From a virus, in the IMG/VR virus record IMGVR_UViG_3300046163_000043, positions 1 through 24,017 of that record: a DNA stretch of 24,017 nucleotides; one strand, 5' to 3'. Made by a program: the position numbers and the translations under genes. A model generated the notes under the pieces. That model ran no database searches, was not told where the DNA came from, and was given only the letters and a program-made list of their open reading frames with translations. Each line of letters begins with the position of its first letter. The first letter of the stretch is position 1. Positions 9,261-15,178 of the stretch are shown here, piece after piece.

Positions 9261-9278
9261 TTAGAACAAATGTTCTAA
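9261..9278. promoter_or_regulatory. SOS-box-like palindrome (GAAC-N4-GTTC)
   Basis: TTAGAACA and its exact reverse complement TGTTCTAA are separated by AA, giving a perfect 18-bp site. The core GAACAAATGTTC matches the Gram-positive/actinobacterial LexA consensus CGAACRNRYGTTCG at all but the outer bases. It lies between divergent genes, 12 bp before a plus-strand start at 9290 and 63 bp before the leftward gene at 9198. Binding by host LexA or a phage repressor is inferred. Confidence 0.6.
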
Positions 9279-9289
9279 TATTGAGAGCT

Positions 9290-9433
9290 ATGGATTACAT
9301 AATTGGATTTTTAATAGGATATACATTTAAAGAAATTGTTCTATTCCTTAATAGATTAAGTAAGTGGGATTACGATAATCGTTATCAATCTGAATATGAC
9401 TTTCGTCCATTAACAGAAGACGACTTACCTTAA
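9290..9433 (+). CDS. Small rightward membrane-like protein, unknown
   Basis: A 47-residue ORF starts at ATG 9290 just beyond the SOS-like palindrome. Its N-terminus, MDYIIGFLIGYTFKEIVLFL, is hydrophobic enough for one membrane span or amphipathic helix. The rest is Tyr/Asp/Arg-rich and ends in DDLP. It is the only rightward ORF inside the leftward block and overlaps the 3' end of the whiB-like gene by 9 bases. No Shine-Dalgarno is visible (the upstream bases are ATTGAGAGCT), so leaderless translation would be needed. Its placement, composition and clean end suggest it is real, but it could be chance. Confidence 0.45.
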   Translation: MDYIIGFLIGYTFKEIVLFLNRLSKWDYDNRYQSEYDFRPLTEDDLP

Positions 9434-9754
9434 TAAATCTCCTAAAGAAACATCATCATCATTATCAACGATTGGTTTCATCTTACGTTCTTTACGAATA
9501 GCTCTACGTTCTCTTTCTGATTTTCCTCCCCAAATCCCAAAACGCTCTCCTCGTTCCAAAGCTTGTTCTAAGCAAGGCTCTATTACTGGACATTTATTAC
9601 ATATCTCTTTTGCCTTTTTAGTAGAACTGCCTCGTTCTGGAAACCATTCATCAGCATCAAGTTCGGGGTGAACAACTGTGTTACAAGCAGCGTCTGAATA
9701 CCACTCTGGAATTCCTAAGACATCTGCTAATAGGCTTACCTTATCCATATACAC
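9425..9754 (-). CDS. WhiB-family Fe-S transcription regulator
   Basis: The protein carries the four WhiB cysteines: Cys24 (DAACNT), then Cys52 and Cys55 in ICNKCP, and Cys61 in EPCLEQAL. The GIWGG turn at 73-77 and a basic tail RERRAIRKERK follow. These ligate a 4Fe-4S cluster and contact sigma factor. WhiB proteins are restricted to Actinobacteria and their phages, so this is the best host indicator in the window. Some phage WhiBs (such as mycobacteriophage TM4 WhiBTM4) inhibit host WhiB2 and block septation. The start may be GTG at 9754 or ATG at 9748. It sits between the small terminase and the head genes. Confidence 0.95.
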   Translation of the reverse strand: MYMDKVSLLADVLGIPEWYSDAACNTVVHPELDADEWFPERGSSTKKAKEICNKCPVIEPCLEQALERGERFGIWGGKSERERRAIRKERKMKPIVDNDDDVSLGDLLR

Positions 9755-9889
9755 ATAACCTTAAACAAATCTATTAAGTCTTAAAAGGTTTATTAAGAAA
9801 ACTAAATGCGGATTGATATGATGTCTAATTTAGGGAAGGGGGAACAGGGGACACAAGGGACACAAGATGTGTGTATGTATGATATGACA

Positions 9890-9922
9890 CGAAAACAAGA
9901 AAAATTTATACGGTATGCTTAG
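9890..9922. repeat. Imperfect 33-bp direct repeat, copy 1 (beside the terS stop)
   Basis: CGAAAACAAGA followed by 22 bases containing TACGG and TGCT matches 10458-10490 without gaps (26 of 33 identical by eye). The two copies bracket the small-terminase gene, and this one overlaps its stop codon. Just upstream at 9855-9875 are two tandem GGGACACAA units. Duplicated sites beside terS could be terminase-binding (pac/cosB-like) or promoter elements. Confidence 0.55.
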
Positions 9923-10383
9923 TCCCCATAGGAAATCTGAAACTTTATAGGCTCTCCGCCCTCTGCTCCGATTTCAAGACTGGACCTTTTGCCCCACTTC
10001 TTTGGGAAACTTCGCTCTAGCCACCAAGCACTCGCTTGCCATACTCCATTATCACTAGCTCTACGTATATTACGTATGTGAGCACCCTCAGCTTCGGCTC
10101 TTGCTTTTTTTACTGCCTCCGAAAACTCTGAATACAGGTCAATCACTTCACCCTCGACAGCTGCATCAGCTGGGACTATCTCGACATCATCCTCAGTGTT
10201 TGGTGGGTTTAACAACTTATTGTCTTCCTTTTCAATGAACTTTTCGCCTCTCTTCATCCATTCATAGTAGGTTGAGGGCGAAATACCAACCATAGTGGCA
10301 GCGTCTTCCTGATAATAGCCGAGTTTAAGCCAGTTAGTAATGTCTTCTATCAATTGTGGGGTTAACTTAGTAGGTCTAGCCAT
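9919..10383 (-). CDS. terS: Terminase small subunit
   Basis: From the Met at 10383 the protein begins MARPTKLTPQLIEDITNWLK and continues YYQEDAATMVGISPSTYYEWMKRG, a homeodomain-like helix-turn-helix typical of phage small terminases. A middle acidic linker precedes helical FSEAVKKARAEAEGAHIRNI and the characteristic WQASAWWLERSFPKKWGKR at about 120-140. It recognises the packaging site and recruits the large subunit. The frame is open for 10 more codons upstream, but 10383 is preferred because family members start MA(R/K)P and a TATAAT box overlaps the upstream codons. WhiB and other genes separate it from terL. Confidence 0.88.
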   Translation of the reverse strand: MARPTKLTPQLIEDITNWLKLGYYQEDAATMVGISPSTYYEWMKRGEKFIEKEDNKLLNPPNTEDDVEIVPADAAVEGEVIDLYSEFSEAVKKARAEAEGAHIRNIRRASDNGVWQASAWWLERSFPKKWGKRSSLEIGAEGGEPIKFQISYGD

Positions 10384-10393
10384 CTTGAAAACC

Positions 10394-10399
10394 ATTATA
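10394..10399 (-). promoter_or_regulatory. Probable -10 box (TATAAT) for terS
   Basis: A consensus TATAAT on the minus strand ends 10 bases before the ATG at 10383. No Shine-Dalgarno intervenes and no clear -35 box is seen. Transcription would begin at or a few bases before the start codon, giving an almost leaderless mRNA, which is common in actinobacteria. Confidence 0.45.
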
Positions 10400-10457
10400 T
10401 CAGGTTTAAACACAGGATAGAGCCTTATATACCGATAAGTGTATAGATGGTCAAACT

Positions 10458-10490
10458 CGAAAACAAGAGATTTTTGTACGGGGTGCTAAG
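10458..10490. repeat. Imperfect 33-bp direct repeat, copy 2 (upstream of terS)
   Basis: This is the partner of 9890-9922. It shares CGAAAACAAGA, TTT, TACGG and TGCT at matching positions. It lies between the leftward terS promoter and the start of the rightward structured region, so it could serve either transcription unit or packaging. Confidence 0.55.
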
Positions 10491-10575
10491 CGTTATAGTT
10501 GAGTTACACTAGCGATAACTTGACCACCCCCCCTTATTTGATGGGGATGGTGAGATATACGAGAAAGGAGTACAC

Positions 10576-10620
10576 ATGAGCAAAGTAACAGTTACTTTGA
10601 TATTTGTACCTATTACTTAG
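10576..10620 (+). CDS. 14-codon leader-peptide-like ORF
   Basis: ATG at 10576 follows a strong AAAGGAG site at 10564-10570 with good spacing and encodes MSKVTVTLIFVPIT before TAG. The peptide is hydrophobic with many Val/Thr residues. It lies near the 5' part of the structured region, and its stop is 6 bases before the T-loop minihelix. It may be a leader peptide whose translation affects downstream folding, or the true first gene of the rightward unit. Its short length keeps confidence low. Confidence 0.4.
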   Translation: MSKVTVTLIFVPIT

Positions 10621-10626
10621 TAATAC

Positions 10627-10668
10627 ACCCGTGACGGTCTTTAATCAAGTTCGACTCTTGATACGGGT
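10627..10668 (+). ncRNA. tRNA-elbow-like minihelix, copy 1
   Basis: An outer 6-bp stem (ACCCGT 10627-10632 with ACGGGT 10663-10668) encloses an 11-nt strand GACGGTCTTTA. Next is a 6-bp stem (10644-10649 with 10657-10662) closing the canonical 7-nt T-loop TTCGACT. The layout is that of a tRNA acceptor plus T-arm with a D-loop-like GG strand but no anticodon arm. A second copy with entirely different stem bases, yet the same 11-nt length, GAYGGTC and TTCGACT, lies at 18350-18392. Confidence 0.65.
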
Positions 10669-11129
10669 ACGAGTCCTACACCGAGATACATGGTGACATG
10701 TATTGAGGTGAGAGGATTGTGTCATCCCAGACTTTATGAATCTGGAGAGGGAAAACGTCACATCCCAAACATGCAGTAATGCATTACTAAGTGAAGCGTC
10801 TAAGTACAGACTGACGCCCTGTCGTGGTGAGTGTGTTGAGCCACGGGTTAATAATCAACCACAGGCAGTGAGTACGACTCCTTTGTACTGCGACTGCTTA
10901 GGGCAGTTTTACCTAGCCAGTAGTGACAGTACTGGCGAAAACTCCACAGATAATCACTAGGTAGTCTGGGACGAGTGCTGTTAAGTCAGCTCAGTCTTTG
11001 GGACCTCCTACCCAGTAGCTAGTGACCTGTCGATGAACAATAGCTTGTTGTATAGCTTGTGCTACTTCTTGGTGGAGTAGCCGAAGGTATACACACGGTA
11101 TGCCGTTTACTAAAAAAAGGAGGATATCA

Positions 11130-11378
11130 ATGGATATCTATTTACTAGCAGCAATCGTTGCAACACTTACTTATATGTTTATAGGTAGGGAGTTGCTTAA
11201 CAATATATTTCCTAACTGGAGATATTGGATTGGACTTGAGACTGTCGAAGAGTCTCTTGGCTTTGGTGAAAGAGAAGTTGGTTACATACCTATGGAAGAC
11301 ATAGGAGATTCTACTTTAAAGAATCAATGTGACCATCATCCTGCCTTAGTACTATCTGATTGCTACGGCTGTTTCTAA
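11130..11378 (+). CDS. Small membrane protein of unknown function
   Basis: Translation from ATG 11130 is supported by AAAAAAAGGAGG a few bases upstream; the frame is open earlier but without a ribosome site. The 82-residue product has an N-terminal membrane helix (YLLAAIVATLTYMFIG, residues 3-18). An acidic cytoplasmic-like part with GFGEREVGYIPMEDIGD follows, then a Cys/His-rich end (CDHHPALVLSDCYGCF) that could bind a metal. It is the first sizeable gene of the rightward unit and its stop codon lies in the first boundary hairpin. No family is recognised. Confidence 0.7.
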   Translation: MDIYLLAAIVATLTYMFIGRELLNNIFPNWRYWIGLETVEESLGFGEREVGYIPMEDIGDSTLKNQCDHHPALVLSDCYGCF

Positions 11379-11429
11379 TACAGCACAACTGCTCATCAAG
11401 TTTGACTTGGTGGGCAGCATGGTGTGTTA
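11376..11429 (+). repeat. Gene-boundary hairpin E0
   Basis: The outer stem TAATACA/TGTGTTA (11376-11382 with 11423-11429, 7 bp) includes the stop codon of the upstream gene. An internal loop follows, then a 12-bp inner stem (11389-11400 with 11406-11417) with a 5-nt loop. It has the longest inner stem of the nine related elements and the loosest middle. No T run follows, so it is not a standard terminator. Confidence 0.6.
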
Positions 11430-11462
11430 GTCCAACATACCACTACAAGAAAGGAGATGCAT

Positions 11463-11654
11463 ATGCAATGTATCAAAACGGTTCCGTCTTCTAAGACGAA
11501 GGAGGAACAGTGTACATATCCACCTTATGTCCAGAGTCAAACGGATAAGAGGGAGGTCTTGTGTAGATTCCATTTGATGGATAAAGTCGTAAGACATGCA
11601 CATGAAAAGAAGCAAACAGTTGAACAGACTGTAGCTGATTTAAACATAAGCTAA
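11463..11654 (+). CDS. Small Cys/Lys-rich protein, unknown
   Basis: The start at 11463 is 6 bases after AAAGGAG; an ATG at 11457 is too close to that site. The 63-residue product begins MQCIKTVPSSKTKEEQCTYP. It has three Cys (positions 3, 17 and 35), then a basic helical C-terminal half (CRFHLMDKVVRHAHEKKQ) ending QTVADLNIS. The C-terminal half could be a short DNA-binding or dimerisation helix. There is no hairpin between it and the next mini-ORF, so the two may form one cassette. Confidence 0.6.
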   Translation: MQCIKTVPSSKTKEEQCTYPPYVQSQTDKREVLCRFHLMDKVVRHAHEKKQTVEQTVADLNIS

Positions 11655-11675
11655 AACTGAAAGAGAGGAAGCTAT

Positions 11676-11738
11676 ATGGATGCTAAAGATATAGTGCGTA
11701 ATCCAAACGCATTAGAAGCTATGTACGATATTAGCTAA
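11676..11738 (+). CDS. 20-codon mini-gene ending in a boundary hairpin
   Basis: ATG 11676 follows AGAGAGGAAG and encodes MDAKDIVRNPNALEAMYDIS. The stop codon forms the first base pairs of hairpin E1, exactly as the stops of accepted neighbouring genes do for theirs. That shared geometry is the main reason to believe it is translated. The peptide is a single potential amphipathic helix of unknown role. Confidence 0.45.
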   Translation: MDAKDIVRNPNALEAMYDIS

Positions 11739-11777
11739 TAGCTCGGAGCCTATTGAAAGGTAGGCTCTAAGGTATTA
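11736..11777 (+). repeat. Gene-boundary hairpin E1
   Basis: The outer stem TAATA/TATTA (11736-11740 with 11773-11777) contains the upstream stop. An unpaired G and CTC facing AGG come next. The inner stem is GAGCCTA/TAGGCTC (11746-11752 with 11761-11767) with an 8-nt loop. Confidence 0.75.
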
Positions 11778-11809
11778 ACACAAGGTTAATCCAATACTAA
11801 AGGAGAGAC

Positions 11810-12124
11810 ATGAATCTAATCATGAGACTAATACATGCAGTACCACTGTATGTTTTCATGGTCATTGAAAACTATCGTTTCTATGGCGTGAATTATGTTA
11901 CCAGTTTGACACACTGGTGGCGTGTAGAGGTATATACAATTACGGACTACAAGAAGTATGTGTTGTGTGAGCACATCAAGGAGTTCAGTAGTTGGTATGG
12001 ACCTAAGCGTAGATACAACCATACTAAACATTCTTTAAAGAAGTTAGAGAGTGTTCTGGATGAAGTTGAACAAGAAAATAGAAGGCAACAATTTCTTGAA
12101 CTAGATACAAATTATCCACGCTAA
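11810..12124 (+). CDS. Protein of unknown function (104 residues)
   Basis: ATG 11810 follows ACTAAAGGAGAGAC. The N-terminus (MNLIMRLIHAVPLYVFMVIENY) is hydrophobic and may be a membrane anchor. The middle is aromatic (THWWRVEVYTITDYKKYVLCEH) and the C-terminal third is a charged helix (HSLKKLESVLDEVEQENRRQQFLEL), likely coiled coil. It lies between hairpins E1 and E2 as a single-gene cassette. No family is recognised. Confidence 0.65.
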   Translation: MNLIMRLIHAVPLYVFMVIENYRFYGVNYVTSLTHWWRVEVYTITDYKKYVLCEHIKEFSSWYGPKRRYNHTKHSLKKLESVLDEVEQENRRQQFLELDTNYPR

Positions 12125-12164
12125 TAGCTCGGAGTTCATTTATGAGGTGAACTCTAGGGTATTA
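12122..12164 (+). repeat. Gene-boundary hairpin E2
   Basis: The outer stem is TAATA/TATTA (12122-12126 with 12160-12164), followed by an unpaired G and CTC facing GGG. The inner stem GAGTTCA/TGAACTC (12132-12138 with 12148-12154) changes two pairs together relative to E1. The upstream stop lies in the outer stem. Confidence 0.78.
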
Positions 12165-12194
12165 ACAATGATACCACTAAAAAAAGGAGACTAT

Positions 12195-12395
12195 ATGAAG
12201 AAGAGTCTATTCAAGAAAATCACTTATCTAATTGAGTGTTTTTATAGTTTAGCAAAAGGTAGATACACTGCTGACATTGAAGCATTGAATATTGCTATGG
12301 ATGTTTATGGAAAGTATCTATTTGTAAACCTAGGTGAATTCGAGGGAGCACCTAAGTTAATGTTGTTCACAGCATCCTGTTGTCCCGACTGTTAA
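12195..12395 (+). CDS. Small protein of unknown function (66 residues)
   Basis: The ATG at 12195 is preceded by ACTAAAAAAAGGAGACTAT, which decides the start over an upstream in-frame ATG at 12147 inside hairpin E2. The product begins MKKSLFKKITYLIECFYSLAKG and ends APKLMLFTASCCPDC, giving a terminal three-Cys cluster that might bind a metal or be redox active. The middle is helical (DIEALNIAMDVYGKYL). It is a single-gene cassette between E2 and E3. Confidence 0.65.
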   Translation: MKKSLFKKITYLIECFYSLAKGRYTADIEALNIAMDVYGKYLFVNLGEFEGAPKLMLFTASCCPDC

Positions 12396-12436
12396 TAACT
12401 CGGAGCTCATTGTAATGATGGGCTCTAGGGTATTGA
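12392..12436 (+). repeat. Gene-boundary hairpin E3
   Basis: The outer stem is TTAATA/TATTGA (12392-12397 with 12431-12436), then an unpaired A where the other copies have G, then CTC facing GGG. The inner stem is 8 bp (12403-12410 with 12418-12425). Confidence 0.78.
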
Positions 12437-12468
12437 CACAAGGTTAGTACTAAAAGAAGGAGGGCTAA

Positions 12469-12648
12469 ATGCCTAAAATAAAAGATACTGCCAAAGTTAT
12501 ATTGTCAGACGAGACAAGGGACGAGATGGTATATACGTGGAATGCATTCAACTTGGATGTTACCAAAGAAAGAAAACGAGAGCTTATGGGTCTTGTTTGG
12601 ATACCAGCTTATGTCAATTGTTTCTTTAAGGAAATGATAGATAGCTAA
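12469..12648 (+). CDS. Small protein of unknown function (59 residues)
   Basis: This gene starts at ATG 12469 after ACTAAAAGAAGGAGG and ends in TAA within hairpin E4. The product begins MPKIKDTAKVILSDETRDEMV and ends VNCFFKEMIDS. It is charged at the N-terminus and more hydrophobic in the C-terminal half (LMGLVWIPAYVNCFF). Spacing, ribosome site and boundary hairpins match its neighbours, so it is accepted despite its size. No family is recognised. Confidence 0.62.
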   Translation: MPKIKDTAKVILSDETRDEMVYTWNAFNLDVTKERKRELMGLVWIPAYVNCFFKEMIDS

Positions 12649-12686
12649 TAGCTCGGAGCTCATTCACGTGGGCTCTAGGGTGTTAG
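12645..12686 (+). repeat. Gene-boundary hairpin E4
   Basis: The outer stem CTAATA/TGTTAG (12645-12650 with 12681-12686) is followed by an unpaired G and CTC facing GGG. The inner 8-bp stem (12656-12663 with 12668-12675) closes a TCAC tetraloop. A G-U pair in the outer stem replaces an A-U seen in E1 and E2. Confidence 0.8.
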
Positions 12687-12720
12687 TAATTCGACTAACC
12701 CACTAAAAGAAGGAGACTAT

Positions 12721-12879
12721 ATGAAGAAGATATTTGTAATCGAGCAAATTGTCAAAGAACAATATAAGGTCGAAGCAAATAATGAGGAAGAAGCTACCTC
12801 TAAACTTCAAGATATGACTGCTGAACCATTCTTACAGGAAGGTATCAGTTTGAGAATTCTTGAGACGAGAACTAAGTAA
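12721..12879 (+). CDS. Small protein of unknown function (52 residues)
   Basis: ATG 12721 follows ACTAAAAGAAGGAGACTAT. The product MKKIFVIEQIVKEQYKVEAN continues with a negatively charged helix (NEEEATSKLQDM) and a final strand (ISLRILETRTK). The beta-alpha-beta order resembles small phage DUF-type proteins with a short ferredoxin-like half, but no family can be named. No hairpin separates it from the next gene, only an AAAGGAGG ribosome site, so the two form a pair. Confidence 0.65.
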   Translation: MKKIFVIEQIVKEQYKVEANNEEEATSKLQDMTAEPFLQEGISLRILETRTK

Positions 12880-12894
12880 AAGAAAGGAGGCTTT

Positions 12895-13020
12895 ATGTTA
12901 TGTAGTCATTGTGGTAAATCCATGAAGAATACAAAAGTAAAGTTTAGAAAGTTCATGAGGCAAGGTGTAGTAGGTATGGCTCCTACTTGCAATGATTGTT
13001 ATATGTCATGGGCAATATAG
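12895..13020 (+). CDS. Small zinc-ribbon-like protein (41 residues)
   Basis: ATG 12895 follows AGAAAGGAGGCTTT. The protein MLCSHCGKSMKNTKVKFRKF continues to TCNDCYMSWAI, giving two CxxC knuckles about 26 residues apart, as in small zinc ribbons. Basic residues between them suggest nucleic-acid binding. Its stop at 13018-13020 lies just before hairpin E5. Confidence 0.7.
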   Translation: MLCSHCGKSMKNTKVKFRKFMRQGVVGMAPTCNDCYMSWAI

Positions 13021-13021
13021 C

Positions 13022-13067
13022 TTAAACAGCTCGGACCTACTAGATATAGTGGGTCTAGGGTGTTTAA
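13022..13067 (+). repeat. Gene-boundary hairpin E5
   Basis: The outer stem TTAAACA/TGTTTAA (13022-13028 with 13061-13067, 7 bp) uses different bases from E1-E4 but keeps pairing. It is followed by the unpaired G and CTC/GGG. The inner stem is 13034-13041 with 13048-13055. It is the clearest case of covariation in the outer stem. Confidence 0.8.
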
Positions 13068-13083
13068 CACCAACATTATAAAT

Positions 13084-13148
13084 ATTGAGTTGACGTAGCA
13101 GTATTAATAATGTACAGTAAAAACTACAGATTGAGCGTCAACCTCAAT
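13084..13148 (+). promoter_or_regulatory. Promoter inside a long inverted repeat, upstream of the first amidoligase gene
   Basis: TTGACG (13090-13095) and TACAGT (13113-13118) are 17 bp apart, a good SigA-type promoter. The -35 box is part of ATTGAGTTGACG at 13084-13095, which pairs with 13136-13148 (12 bp with one bulged C). The repeat could be an operator or, in read-through transcripts, a hairpin in the leader. It suggests the long enzyme genes can be transcribed separately from the small-gene cassettes. Confidence 0.55.
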
Positions 13149-13176
13149 CCGTATAACCAATAAAAAAGGAGATAAA

Positions 13177-15177
13177 TTGAAAGTAGAAAATCTATCGTTT
13201 AACGAGATGATTGTTCAATTTGTAGCTATGTTGGAGGAACTACCAAGTCAAATGCATGAGCAATCATGTAACTGGCTTACTGGTGGAGATGCCGACTTTG
13301 AGTACGATGACATGGATGACCTTGTCAATAATCACTTCGATAGTGAGGATGAGTTGTACTACTACCTTTACGAAAGATTCGTAGATGTAGCAGTTGCTCG
13401 CCATAGTTCTCAAAACGTTTCACGACGTAGAGCTACGTTCAATGCAAGTGATGAGCATGCCTCATTCAACCATAGTTACTATTCTCACAGGAGAATGTAT
13501 ATTGTGGAAGCATTGGAGAATGCTAGATATGAAGTAGAAGCAACGGAGAATACTCTTCGTGTACGTTTCTTCGAGTATGTGCCAACTAGACCTGATATGA
13601 AGAACTGGTTGTTCTTATCATATGATGGTGAGGAACGCAGATATGGAAACATAGCTAGTCACTGGAAGATAGAAATGTTCAAGCGTAAGCTTGTTGCTAC
13701 TGCTGGTATGAGAGAGAGTTCAAGAACTAGAAAGTTCTGTCCTCACTGTCGTGCAGTATGTAACCCTACGACTGACATGTTCACTATCAACCAGGGTAGA
13801 AGTCGACCAATTAAAGTATGTGTGTTATGCACAATATACTTTTATGACTTCTATGAATTGAGCACTGGCACTTTCCACTATGTAGGTAACGAAGATGACT
13901 TAGATACTGTTGACTATTCAGCAGAACTAATCACTAGAGTTACTGACTTACGTAACTTCAAACGTTACGACTTAGTGGACTGGATAAAAGACCGAGTTGG
14001 TGTGGTACCATTCATTCCTAATTACAATTATGAAGACTACCACTCTGAACTAAATTGGTCCTTTTGGCAGACTACTGACCAAGGTACTGTAGCTATACCT
14101 AATAATAGATATGGCACTACAGTACAGAGGGATGTAACCCATGAGTCCAAAGAGTATGCTCGTAAGGGTATACCGATTGGAATGGAATTGGAAGTTCAAT
14201 ATAGGGACTTACAAGACCAACTAACTGGTGGAATACGTAAACTATTACATCCATTGCATAAGGATTTTCCTTATAACAATGAGAGATTACGTAGTACAAA
14301 CAATCAGTTAGCTATTGGGTCATACGACGTATCGACTGGTAGACATGGTCTGGAGTTCAAGTTCCAACCTATGTCACATCAGTTCGTTGCAAAACTACCC
14401 GATGACTTCTTTGAGACTTTGGTCTCAGAGTTCAGAGGATACAATGCAAAACGTTGTGGTATTCATATGAATATCCCCAAGAGTGTACTAAGTACAGGTC
14501 AGTACTGGTTCTTTATCGCTTGGCACAATATGAGACTATGGGAATACACTCACGCAAGTGAAGATGGTTACCATAACATATTGGGTGACATCTATCAGAG
14601 AGTAGATGCAGAATATGCTAAGTGGTTAAGTCTTACTGAAGTGTCAATACCAGAGTCTGGATACGACTTTGAATGTCGCTGTGGTAATCATGATGGTGAG
14701 TCTCAAGTAGTTACTATTGCTTGTAGCACATCAAGATACCTAGCAAGGCGAACTTCAAGTCCTGACAGAGCGTGCTGGATTAACATAGAGAATGCTGACA
14801 GAGTGGAAGTTAGAGCGTTTGCTTCAAATACATTGAAGTCCAGACTGCTCAAGAACTACCAGTTCTTAGATGCTTTCATGACTTATGCTGACGCAGTAAC
14901 ACTCAGTTACAAAACTAATCAAATGCAAAATATCAATGGTGGTATACAGAAGGAGCTTGAAGCTGCTTTTGAACCAGACGATTTAGGTATTGTTTTGAAT
15001 CACTTAAACAATCAATACCTGTTTGTATCTTGGTTAGATGCAACTGGTTATTGCCATCAGTATCCAGAACTCACGGAATACTTGGACTCGAAAGGGTACA
15101 GAGCCAGAGCCAATGAGGCTATGGAATCTAGTGCTTCGTTCAAAGAACAAGTAGACCATGTAGTTAACTGGTCATAA
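13177..15177 (+). CDS. Large amidoligase-like protein (diverged COOH-NH2 ligase family)
   Basis: The 666-residue protein starts with TTG behind AAAAAAGGAGATAAA. Residues 1-185 are acidic and unrecognised. Residues 188-218 hold a zinc ribbon (CPHC and CVLC). From 331 it follows the glutamine-synthetase-like amidoligase fold (PF12224-type): IGMELEV at 334-340, SYDVSTGRHGLEFKFQPMS at 382-400 and CGIHMNIPKS at 427-436. A second Cys pair (ECRCG) is near 499-503. Compared with the shorter relative at 17149 it lacks the Lys of the KxDxS motif and has HMN where that protein has HVH. It may therefore be a variant enzyme or a structural partner. The family forms amide bonds between a carboxylate and an amine using ATP. 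Confidence 0.78.
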   Translation: MKVENLSFNEMIVQFVAMLEELPSQMHEQSCNWLTGGDADFEYDDMDDLVNNHFDSEDELYYYLYERFVDVAVARHSSQNVSRRRATFNASDEHASFNHSYYSHRRMYIVEALENARYEVEATENTLRVRFFEYVPTRPDMKNWLFLSYDGEERRYGNIASHWKIEMFKRKLVATAGMRESSRTRKFCPHCRAVCNPTTDMFTINQGRSRPIKVCVLCTIYFYDFYELSTGTFHYVGNEDDLDTVDYSAELITRVTDLRNFKRYDLVDWIKDRVGVVPFIPNYNYEDYHSELNWSFWQTTDQGTVAIPNNRYGTTVQRDVTHESKEYARKGIPIGMELEVQYRDLQDQLTGGIRKLLHPLHKDFPYNNERLRSTNNQLAIGSYDVSTGRHGLEFKFQPMSHQFVAKLPDDFFETLVSEFRGYNAKRCGIHMNIPKSVLSTGQYWFFIAWHNMRLWEYTHASEDGYHNILGDIYQRVDAEYAKWLSLTEVSIPESGYDFECRCGNHDGESQVVTIACSTSRYLARRTSSPDRACWINIENADRVEVRAFASNTLKSRLLKNYQFLDAFMTYADAVTLSYKTNQMQNINGGIQKELEAAFEPDDLGIVLNHLNNQYLFVSWLDATGYCHQYPELTEYLDSKGYRARANEAMESSASFKEQVDHVVNWS

Positions 15178-15178
15178 G

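Larger units (their letters stand above)
10492..11105 (+). ncRNA. Large ornate structured RNA region (about 600 nt), probably non-coding
   Basis: Almost every segment folds locally. The stems are 10523-10530/10544-10552 (8 bp, one bulge), a T-loop minihelix 10627-10668, and 10679-10682/10707-10710 enclosing 10686-10692/10697-10703 with a GUGA tetraloop. Next come 10727-10731/10741-10745 and 10796-10800/10813-10817. A fully stacked three-way junction follows at 10818-10865 (10818-22/10861-65, 10823-27/10841-45, 10846-49/10857-60). Then 10865-69/10893-97 encloses 10871-75/10885-89, and 10910-16/10957-63 encloses 10917-22/10930-35. The last stems are 10966-70/11011-15, 11036-40/11045-49 and 11061-66/11076-81. 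The scale recalls the phage-associated GOLLD and ROOL RNAs, but I cannot assign it to a family. The ORF at 10736-10960 has no ribosome site and is not accepted. Confidence 0.65.

Noticed and set aside
10736-10960. 74-codon plus-strand ORF
   Set aside because: It has no ribosome site and a composition unlike its neighbours, and it overlays several perfect stems including a three-way junction; taken as a chance frame in structured RNA.
14117-14299. Minus-strand ORF inside the large amidoligase-like gene
   Set aside because: It is antisense to a well-supported coding frame and has no ribosome site or family features.
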